Assembly: GCF_910592395.1 (NCBI RefSeq)
Contig: NC_088323.1
Location: 6,262,001-6,326,000 of the forward strand
Length of the DNA: 64,000 bases
Origin: Lineus longissimus
Lineage: Eukaryota > Nemertea > Pilidiophora > Heteronemertea > Lineidae
Direction of reading: 5' to 3'
Shown here one piece after another: positions 21,520 through 39,641 of this stretch; the first letter of the stretch is position 1, and every line of letters starts with the position of its first letter. The translations under genes and the position numbers were made by a program. Under the pieces are notes generated by a model that saw only the letters and a list, made by a program, of their open reading frames with translations, ran no database searches and was not told the DNA's origin.

Positions 21520-23190
21520 CAGTATGACAGTTAGATTGTATATTGTCGCCGTAGGCCCTATCATTTTATCAAGATATCTGATTGAAAGGTGATTTAATGA
21601 AAATTCAAATTTATTAATCTATGCTTGGTTATGCATTGGTTCAAAATCTTACACTTATCAAAAAAAGGAATTGAAATTATCATTATGGGGAAATTAGATT
21701 GTTTCTGGTCAACAAGGGAGCCAATAAGGCATGCCAGAACCCCAAAAATATAATTTTCAAGCAAAATTTTGTGCTTTAGATAAGAAGGAAAAACAGTGGG
21801 TGGTTTGTTAGTGGCTACCAGAGGAGCCAACAGTCACCTTGGGCATATCAGGAGCCTGAAATTCTTTTCAGGCAAAACCTATTTTCTGCTTAAAAAATCA
21901 CCGAATTCATCAGATATTTATTTGATTATATCCATCACTTTAGACATGGGGTCCATGTGTTGTTGTTTCGCTGACCCCACGAAGCAAGAACACATGTGTC
22001 TGGTGGAACCGTAGGCCTTTCATATTGTTTCTCGATCTCATCAGTACCACAGAATCAACTGACATGGCCCGGGCGCTGATGCCCTGGACCCTATATCACA
22101 CTGGCTGGATCAGTTGCTCTGTACATGTACCTTCATGCTGGAGGCAACTGACCAACAGTGATATGTTGAATTTGAATTTCCTCCTTCATAATTTCCTACC
22201 CGGGCAATACCCGGAACCAAAAAATCTTGAACTAAAACAGTTAGTTAAACTCTTATTGTTTTATTGAAATTGAAACTTGCCAGAATATCAGAAGTTTGAA
22301 TTTTTGATATTCTTATGAAAAGTTTTGAAATTTTGACAAGCAAGACTGATCCTACCCTTGTGGTCACACTGGAACGAAGTTCAGTCTTTTTCATTTTTAT
22401 TCAAAAGACCTTTCATTGTAATGGTATTGTCATGTTCTGCAGGTTAGAAAAGTATCTTCTAAACCTGTCATGACAATTTTGATTGGACTTGATACTGAAT
22501 TGATCGAGAAAAGTGTAATTTAAAAACGTCAACTTTAAGACGTTTTTAATTTTTTGGTCCTATATATATGTATTTGTGAGTAAATCTAGCATGTAAACTA
22601 AATATTTTGTAAAAATGTCTAAATGAGATCTAGACTCCATGACTTGGCAAAAAATATGGAAAACCCAACTTTTAATCTTTGCCATGTCGAGGTCGCCTCT
22701 TTTGTCATGCAAATAACATGTCTGAACTTCTCCTTTTGTCATGCTAATTGGCAGCCACCTCTGTCCAGTGGCCTTGACAAATGTGGTTCTTTTGTTATTC
22801 AAATTGGGTCCTGGAAATCAACAGCACTGACCAAATCTATTGTCAGCTTACATGGCTCAGCTGAGGGCTGAACAATTGGTTTTAATACAATAGCTATTCA
22901 TGTATAATAAACAAGATGAATGCATAAAGTTGTGGTGGAGTCTATTGCGTTTGATCTCAATTTAGCATTGTGTTGCAAGGACACCACCTATCAGTGTTTC
23001 TTTGTGAAATCTTGTGAAGAAGTTGACCACGTCTTAAAGGGATAGTGCTACTGTCCTATCTCCTGGTCCTCTTCTTGTATTGGGCTTTCGGAGTGGTGCA
23101 GCAAAAAAATAATGGACTTTGATCATTTTATATTGTACAATGTATGAAGTCATTTTAAACATAAGCGCTGCGCCTGTCACCTGTGTGATG
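21520..23190. other. Presumed 3' UTR or intergenic DNA after the RD-rich gene
   Basis: No further exon was recognised. AATAAA occurs at 22906-22911, and again at 23298-23303 just beyond this stretch; either could end the RD-rich transcript. A small hairpin (TAAAAACGTC and GACGTTTTTA, 22521-22548) is present. Confidence 0.4.
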
Positions 23191-23194
23191 GAGA

Positions 23195-23310
23195 TGGCGA
23201 CTCCCTCCGATTGCGTAGGTTTTCTCCCGGTACGCGGGTTTCCTCCTACACCACTGTACATTCCAATTCGTCATGCGTCTTCCTTGGAATGTACAACAAT
23301 AAAGTTTTTT
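23195..23310. repeat. Possible dispersed repeat (TCTCCCGGTACGCGGGTTTC type)
   Basis: GTTTTCTCCCGGTACGCGGG then TTTCCTCCTACACC resembles a block I recognise as common in dispersed repeats of marine invertebrates. It ends in an AATAAAG-containing segment. The identification rests on pattern memory only. Confidence 0.35.
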
Positions 23311-23737
23311 TTGAAAGAGAAACAGTTTTATTCTTATTGACTCGCCTCTTGTGACGCCGTCACGAATCTTTTCACCGGAGCCATTGTGCTAACCTGATTT
23401 TGATCTTGAAAAATGGGTCAAATAAAAAACCCGCTTCCTATGTTGGAAGTTGGAACTGACACACTTTTAGTGTTGTCAGTTTCAGTCGCCCCTGAAGTCA
23501 TCTTACCTGGTGGATTATGCATCAAGTTGCAATGACCATAACCACTGTGATGGACTACAAGCTCATTGACCTTTGCACCCCAAGGATCATAACCTTTGTT
23601 AGACACTGGAGCTGTTTTCATACTGGGTAACACCAGTGGCATCAAAATGTGCCCTTGTCCACCCTAAATAACAAAACAGTTCAGAGATGTCGCTGAAATT
23701 GGCGAGGAAGTGTGCCAACTGGTACACTCCCAGGATA

Positions 23738-23894
23738 GGGGGCCATCCAATAAGTATACGCATCAAATTGGGGATTTTGGGCCCCCCCCTCCCCCGTATG
23801 CAAATTGTGGACAAAATGTACAGGTGTACGCATTTTCCCAAAAATTCCTAGACCCCCTACCCCTTCAGTGCATACGTACTAAATGGATGGCCCC
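23738..23894. mobile_element. MITE with GGGGCCATCC inverted ends
   Basis: The left end reads GGGGGCCATCCAATAAGTAT and the right end, read on minus, GGGGCCATCCATTTAGTACG. TA lies just outside the left end and one base beyond the right end. The ~157 bp element has pyrimidine- and C-rich internal blocks and no coding frame. The TIRs are imperfect but convincing in order and position. Confidence 0.75.
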
Positions 23895-23984
23895 ATAGCA
23901 CTCCATTGGACAACTGACAGGGAAAAAAATCGAGGCCATCAAAAAGAGTCATGGCACCCTTCAGTAGAAAAGGAGATGAGGTAA

Positions 23985-24050
23985 GAGTTGAACCTGCGAC
24001 CTCCTGATAATGAGTCCTATGCTCGACCCAAGCTGCTTGTCTCTACATGT
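23985..24050 (-). mobile_element. tRNA-derived SINE head fragment
   Basis: Read on minus, GCAGGTTCAACTC resembles a pol III B box, with an A-box-like GCAGCTTGGGTCG ~35 bases upstream. The tRNA cloverleaf is decayed, so this is a SINE remnant and not a tRNA gene. Confidence 0.45.
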
Positions 24051-24056
24051 GCTTTG

Positions 24057-24205
24057 AATTCATGAGGTACTGAAGGTCTTTGTCTTAGCCCATGGTCCGT
24101 CACCACTTTTTTTCCATCGAGGACAGTCAGTTGTTGCATTTCAGTCACAATCTGCCATGAAGACATTTCCGCTCCGGTTGTGGCGGAATTCGACAACGAC
24201 GACCA
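24057..24205. repeat. Dispersed repeat, copy 2
   Basis: It matches 8247-8380 in the same orientation through CCATGGTCCGTCACCACT, GTCACAATCTGCCATGAAGA and GCTCCGGTTGTGGCGGAATT. It ends some 660 bp upstream of the EFTUD2 start. Confidence 0.65.
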
Positions 24206-24870
24206 CATCGTCAAACGTTTTGTGCACGCTTTTGTGAAAATGCATTGTTTATTTTCTAATTTCTCATAAAACTATTGGATTTGGGGAATTGTTGAACTGA
24301 CAGGTAGATTCTCTATACAATTTAGATCATTCTAACAAGATATGGGGATGCTGACTATGTTAATAGATGCAAAGATCGCCGATCGGCGTTTGCTGATTGT
24401 AAAACGAAGTTCAGTGCTGTACATTTTTACACTACACTAGAAAACAGTGTGCACAATATACACTGCAAAGTGCAACATGTACATTTTGTGCACTATATGA
24501 ATTGATGATATGGTCTTCTCATTAGCTTCTGTTTTCATCAGTCTCGATGTAGAAGCCAGAGAAAGAGCGCAGACTCCACATATTTGTAATGTTTTCATGG
24601 TGTGGTGGATCGTAAAACGTCGAGACTGAATGGGCATCATCATCATCAGACAATAGTCAATATCATATTGCCACTATCGTCCGTATTATTGCCATCATAT
24701 TATCGGCATTAGTAAGTGCATCTGTTCCAACGATTTGACAGTATCATGTTGTCTGTTGTTGGAAAATGGTGAGTTGAATCCTCCCAACCGTTTTCTTTCT
24801 GGGTCCTTTTTCCTACTCCCAAACGGAGTTAATTTCTGTTTTGTCCACCATGCAGATTTTGACTGTCACC

Positions 24871-32293
<7,423 letters not shown>

Positions 32294-32970
32294 AGGGACG
32301 TTTGTTTGTCATTGAAGGCGTGGTTCATGTCGGACTTTGGCTTCGGTCGGACTTTGCATTTCGGTACAGTTGGCATATACGAAGGAAGAGGCACTACCGG
32401 CCAACACACAAGTGGGGCTCTTTTCTAGATTGACATTATCATCATCATGGACTTAAACTGTGTTGACCACACGACGGGGGGTGTTTTCACAGAGCACCTC
32501 CCCTCATTGAATCTGTCATGGGAGATCTCGTGGAAAACGTTGTTTAATCCATCATAAATTCTATGCTGTGGGTTTCATCACAGCGCATGTAAACATCGGA
32601 AATATGAACCTGAGAGATCAGACCCAGTTGAGAGAGCCAGCAGATGTGTTACAAAGATGAACAAGATCTCAGGTGGCGTGATTGGTTTCGCCATGGTTGT
32701 TTCACCTCATTTGCTGTTTTTCTGGTAAAAAAACTATACTACTGAGCCATTAAAAGGTGTACAAGCAACCTCACCTCCTAGCGGATTTAATGGGTCACTA
32801 GCTTGTTCTCTTCAGTGTTCATTGTATTGGCAGCAAATCTCACGAAAGTTCTACACCTTCCGTGTAACATCTAGTTCATTTTTGTGGTACTTTATATGAA
32901 TTAGTTTAAAAGCATCATCATGTGTTCTCATTTGTACATAGAGGAATCATGCAATGTATTTCAAATGTGA

Positions 32971-32976
32971 AATAAA
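32971..32976 (+). terminator. EFTUD2 poly(A) signal
   Basis: A canonical AATAAA lies 678 bp after the EFTUD2 stop and 131 bp before the SUGCT start codon. A GT-rich stretch follows (TTTGTTCTTGTC), as expected downstream of a cleavage site. Confidence 0.7.
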
Positions 32977-33106
32977 GACTTGTCGTAAGAAACCTTTGTT
33001 CTTGTCATTTTTCATCCTGCCAACAGCCAGAAATTCCAAAGTCACAACCTGTCTTCACTTTTCGTTTAGGTTAGTCATTTCGACAACAGGTGGCGCAAAA
33101 TCCAAA

Positions 33107-36100
33107 ATGGCAACCAGGAGTTGTCTTTTCTCATTTTCACAGTATTTGACTCGCCAAATCACCCGTTCTAGTGTGATTAGGAGAGTTCCAAGGCGTTATG
33201 TTAATAATGGTAAGACAGAGTAACATTTTCTCCTATATAAGCAAGTTTTTATGGCTTGTATTGAGTGAAATTTGCCAGAATATGGGTGTCTTTAAGCCAG
33301 TTGAATTTCACCACAGGGTGTCCCATAAATAATGTTATATAGTGAAGGGCTCACTAACTTAGATGGACTGGTATGATTGTCATGACACGACATATGATGA
33401 AATCCTTTCCTTTGGAATCTCCGTGAACGTGGTGGAAGTCCGTGAATGGAATGAAGGAAGTGTCTATTTACGAAATCCGTTTATTTACTCCATTTGAGTA
33501 CTCTCAGCAGTACAGGGTTACATGTCACTGTCTCACTTAAACTAGTTCCAGCACTTCATAATACTGAACTAGTTCCCTACTTGGGGGACCTGAGAAAGAA
33601 TCCCTGACGATCTTTTAGTTTTAGCCTTCAGAATAGATGTTACACTTTCGACTAACTTTCCCCAAGTGCTGCACAACGGCGAAACTGGCACGCGTCATCA
33701 CTGTGACCACGTGACCAAGCTCCTTTGTGATTCGTCCCTTGAAAGTGAAACTAGTAGCTATCCAATCAAATGACAGAGATTTTATTGACTAAATTATCTC
33801 TATCGAGGTGTGGCTCGTGCGTTGTTATGGCAATGAGCTAAATGGTCCCCTGATGGAGGTTCCGGGAATATTGAGGAAGCGCGGGAGATCAATAAGTGCA
33901 AACTGTCAACATATTAGATAGGTTTAGCAAATTATTATACCACAATAATTCACTGTGGCTATCAGTCTCTAATGGATTTGATTTCACATACAAACAACTG
34001 TCTATTCTTACCCAGTCACTTTCTCTTATTTAGCCTTAATCCTAACCCAAACCTAACCATATAGCCCGAATCCTAAAATTGCCAAAATTATTTTTTAGTC
34101 TCCGATCGAACACCAAATAAAGGTCCCTTGGCTGGATACAGGGTTCTGGACTTGACAAGGTAAGATACTTTGTTGTTTTATCAAATTCCTGCAAAGACTT
34201 GATGTGCATAAGGGGGTTGTGAATATATTTTCCATTTGTCTCCTGTGTGTGTCATTTATCATCTATCATTTTCACAGGATCCTTGCTGGGCCATACTGTA
34301 CAATGATATTAGGAGACCATGGAGCTGAAGTGATCAAAATCGAAAGTCCAAGTAAGTTGCGTCAAACGAAAATGTCATGCAAAGTATTTGTTCTCAGAGT
34401 TGTTTTGCTCTTTAAGGGGGGGGGGGGGAGTACAGTCATGACATTTATTAGCAATGGGGTAAAACTGGTAGTTCTTAAGTGGCTAGTATGCAGAGTTGGA
34501 GGCCAAGGTGGGAGGCCTATGTTGTGTCTGATTCAGCTATAGTAATATTCCTCGTACAAGCGTGACTAGTTTTGATGTAGGCCTACTATGAAGCAAACAA
34601 GGCCCCTATCGGCAACTTACCCACCTGGGTACCCTTCAGTTTACCTTAGACTTATTTGTAGCTCACACCCCAAATAGATATGAAATTATCTTCAGAGTGA
34701 ATCTATTCCTGTTTCATCCTGTTTCATTTTTCTCTCCAGATTTTGGTGATGACACAAGGAGATGGGGGCCACCCTTCATTAAGGGAGAAAGTACTTATTT
34801 CATGTCCATCAACAGAAATAAAAAGGTGAGGCAATTAAAATGGCCTAGTAGATATGATCACACCATTGAGGACATTATCCAATTGATGAAGTTTTACTGT
34901 ATTGACTAATCAGCCTAATCTTTGAGCAATTTCTTGTGATATTTTTTCATTCATGGTTATACAATTTACATGTCTGTTCCTTCTGTTTATAGAGTATAGC
35001 TGTAAATCTGAAGAGTCCCGAAGGTGCTAAAATTGTCAGGGAGGTGAGTACAGAGATTTCTTCTTCTTCTTCTTCTTCAGCGTTCGCTCTGCACTTGGAG
35101 GGGTCATTCTCCTAGGAGTAATCCTCCTCCAAGGTGGGATGAGCGTATCCTGCGTGCCACTACGGTTAGGCGCCAATTGGGTTTATTGGCCTAGTGGTCC
35201 GACTTTGGCGAGAGAGATAGAGTCCACGCAAGCTACTCATGTTTCTCACTTGGTGGGGTCTTAGCTTGCCCTGGCATAGACACCAGGTACAAGGAACCTC
35301 GGTTTTGAGTCTCATTCGAAGGACTGTGAAGAGCCAGGAATTGTAGTTCCTTGAAAGCCACGCCGGTTCATCCAGACATACAATCCTGGGTTCGTCCCGG
35401 GATCGAACCCGGGCCCTATTGCGTGGTGGCCAGCAGTGTTAACCACTAGGCCATGAGGCTCCTGAGTACAGAGATAAAACTTCATATTGGAGACAAATGC
35501 CAGCATTAGCTCAACTTAGCGTTATCTCCCTTAGTGACATTTGCGATAGTAGCGTTCATTAGGACTTAGCACCAACATTACTATTAACCCCATTGAGCTA
35601 CAGGGGCCCAAAGGGTTAAACAGCATGCCAGTCCCAAACTCACTTTGATCTAACAGTATGTTTCCTTATTTCAGCTGATCAAAGAAAGTGATATTGTCGT
35701 CGAAAATTACGTCCCGGGAACATTGGAAAAATTTGGCCTCGATTACGAATCGGTGAAATCTTTAAATGAAAAGTTAATCTATTGTTCAATCTCAGGTGAG
35801 TTTTACGCCTCACTTGAAGAATTTCCTTGGCTGAGGATATTGCACTTGAAGGAATTTTCCAATTTTTAAAAAACCGACACGAGTCGCTATAGAAATAGGC
35901 TGTTTTTCACCGTGGAGAATGAGCACCACGTTTCCAAAGGGCATTCCTTGGTTCGGTTCGGGTCAAGTTAAGATTTTCTGGAAGTGTCATCCTTACACCG
36001 AGGTCATCTTGCTAACCAACAAAAAATGCTAAAATATTGCATCAAAGTCACAATAAGGTAGCTTGAAATATCTTGGGGAGTGTTATTCTCCAAAACCCTA

Positions 36101-39100
36101 TTGAATCTTGGTTATCAATGCATGGATATCAGAATATCAGGATAATATCACAATTTTTAAACACTGTCACATTTCAGGTTTTGGACAGACAGGTCCCTAT
36201 GCAAAGCGGGCAGGATTTGATGTCATAGTGGCAGCTATTGGAGGGTTAGTGGAGATTACGGGGCCCGAAAATGGTAAGAAGAGGCCTTGCTTATCTGTTT
36301 GTTCATAAGAAAATTGAAAGATTTAGCTCCTGTTATATTTACAGTGATAGTTCTGTGTGAAGTGTCTCCACCCTGAAGAGACCTGCATATCAATGAGTAG
36401 GGGAATTCTGTCTCCAATCATGTACCCGAGTGATGATGATCTGAGATCGCTGACCTAACTTTGATGATTATCATGGAAACAAACATGTCAAAAACAGACT
36501 GTACACCTCATTATCCAAGACTGCATGTGCCCTGTTGGAAGCTCAGCAGAGAAGGACCTGGCCGAAGGATCAGTATGTCGAGAAGAAACCATGGAGGAAG
36601 ACCACAGCCTGATTGGTGACATCAACCGACCTAAGAATTCGATGTTGTCAAATGTTAAGAAGAAGAAGAGTTTGGAAGTGCTGCGGTATGTAATTCATGG
36701 CTATTATCTCTCGTTTTCAGGTGAGCCGTGTAAGGTCGGTGTAGCTGTCACAGATCAGGCCACAGGGTTGTACGCGTATGGAGCAATCATGGCCGCTCTT
36801 CTCCATCGATGTGCAACAGGACAGGGACAGTATATTGAGTGCGATCTCCTGTCAACTCAGGTATGTTAGACAAGACCAGGCTTACTTTTGTCAGAATGGT
36901 AGAAACTATTCAAAAGTTGTGCCACCAACATGTATACTATGAGGATGAAACTAATTATCCCCTAGTGCATTTGGCATGTTTTGAGATGGTGGGACCAAGT
37001 GCTGGTGAATCGATATTTTAGAAGGGCATGGCATGCTGTGCACATTACCTGCACAATATGGGACCATGTACATGACGTGCTATGCATGTCACTTGCAGCG
37101 AAAGGTTTAACTCAGGTATGTTCAATTGGATAGGGACAACATGGATAAATTAATGCGGGTCTGTCGGATGAGAGTAAAAGCTGTGGTCCCTTGTACCTGA
37201 GTGTCTATGCCAGTGCACTAAAGATCCCTCATTAGTGGACTGTAACCTATTATGGACTCTATACCTCCTTCCGAGATCCAACAGGGTTAAAATGTCAGTA
37301 ATGATAATGATTATGATGATGTTGATGTGACTGGACCTTATCCCCTCTCTTCTTTCAGGTGTCATTGCTGGTTAATGTTGCCAGTGCCTATCTGAATGCA
37401 GGTGTGGAGGGCAAGAGGTATGGAACAGCCCATGGCAGTATTGTGCCTTATCAGGTAACTACTATAGGGAGACCAGTGGCATAGTGGTTAGAGCACTGGG
37501 CTCATAATCAGGTGGTCATGGGTTGGACACTCAAAAGGATCACTGCTGTTTTGTCTTTGTGTCCATGAGTAAGACACCAGGGCGAGCAAAAAAACCTATC
37601 ATGATAAACTTGAGTAGGATGCAATGGAATGGACCTTTGGCCACAGACGGAGTCACCAGGCTAATGAGCCTAATTAGCACCTAATCGTAGTGGCACATAA
37701 AAACGCTCCTCCTGCCTTGGAGGAGGAAAGCTCCATGGAGAGTGACACCTCCAACTGCCGAGTGAATGCTGAAGATGAAGAAGGTAATACTTGAGGAGCC
37801 TTTCTTCAGGGAACCTTCTCTGCATTTACTACAAGTGCCAGGTTCTCTCGCTGCCATTTTCATCAAGCAACAACCATCAATTGAGGCTTATACAATCAAC
37901 CTCATATTTGAATAAATTCCTATCCTGAATTCAAATTACAGTGTCTCTATCATTAGTTTCCTGAACCTAAAAGATTTTTATGCATATTCTCCTGATTTTC
38001 TTCTCCCAGGCTTTTCCAACGGCAGACGGTTACCTTGTGGTTGGCGCCACCAATGACGATCAGTTTAACAAGATCGCCACTCTCCTCGATCTTGACCATC
38101 TCTTAGAAGACAAACGTTATGCCACAAATCCGGCCAGAGTGAAACACAGAGTTACTCTGGTTGATACGTTATCTACAAGGTATGTGTACAATATATCTGG
38201 CCAGAGTAAAACACAGAGTTACTCTGGTTGATACGTTATCTACAAGGTATGTGTACAATATATCTGGCCAGAGTAAAACACAGAGTTACTCTGGTTGATA
38301 CGTTATCTAAAAGGTATGTGTGCGAGAAATCTGGCCAGAGTAAAAATAAATAAAGCACATATTTACTCTGGTTGATATATCATCTCCAAGGAATGTGTGC
38401 AACAAAGCCGGCCAGAGTAAAACATAGAGTTACTCTACTGGATACATCACCTTTAAGGTATTTGTGTAACAGATCTGGCCAGAGTAAAACACAGAGTTAC
38501 TCTGATTGATACATTATCTACAAGGGATGTGTGTGCAACAACTCCAGCCAGATTTAAACACAGAGTTACTCTGATTGATACATTATCTACAAGGGATATG
38601 TGTGCAACAACTCCAGCCAGATTTAAACACAGAGTTACTCTGATTGATACATTATCTACAAGGGATATGTGTGCAACAACTTCAGCCAGATTTAAACACA
38701 GAGTTACTCTGATTGATACATTATCTACCAGGTATATGTGTGCAACAACTCCAGCCAGATTTAAACACAGAGTTACTCTGGTCAATATGTTATCTACAGG
38801 GTATGTGTGCAACATGGTCAGTCAGAGTAAAACACAGTTACTGTACTGAATACATTATCTACAAGATATGGGTTTGTGTTGCGCTACAAAGGCAGTATCC
38901 ACTCTCAGTGCAAGAAACCGCCCGCCAAAAAATGGCTGCCACAGCATAAGAGTTAAATGTGACTTCGGCTAGGGCTCAGGATGTGTACATGTACAGACAC
39001 GAAATTTTTCTCATTCAGGTTCAGAAGCAAGACAACAAACGAATGGCTGGAGATCTTCAAAGGCAGCAAATTAGCGTATGGGCCCATCAACGATATGAAG

Positions 39101-39564
39101 GATGTATTCAGGAATGAGCAGGTTCTCCACAGTGGTATGATACAAGAGATGAATCACAAGAGGGCGGGAAAAATCAGGGTCGCAGGTCGGTAAAATGTCA
39201 CACTTCTTTAAAAAAATAAGTGAGGTGATGTCACCAGTGGTGTTTGAACTAGGGATCTCTTGACCGCTTGTCGAGAGTCCAAGCCACTACACCACAGCAG
39301 TTCCTTATATCAATTTAAAACATACAAATTACAAATAAATTGAGGATGATGATGTGATATTCAAGGCAGCCAATCAAATGTTAGGGCATTTTGTTCAAAG
39401 ATGTATTGGTTACGAAAAACAGCATCTTGACCAACAATATGAAACACAGTTACAGCAGTTGAGGGCCGTAAAGTGTGACCAAGGAATTGAAATGGAAGGC
39501 TTAATACCTTTTTAGCTCACCTCTTAGCAGATGTGAGCTTATCCCATACCGTGGCGTCCGTCGT

Positions 39565-39641
<77 letters not shown>

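Noticed and set aside
35390-35455. tRNA gene on minus (good A and B boxes)
   Set aside because: The cloverleaf cannot be completed at tRNA length. The head continues into a SINE body with a GAA tail and a target-site duplication.
38529-38849. 106-codon open frame of 23-residue repeats as a separate gene
   Set aside because: It is the minisatellite copied from the SUGCT exon 10 end. The period of 69 bp keeps it open; kept only as a finding about splicing.
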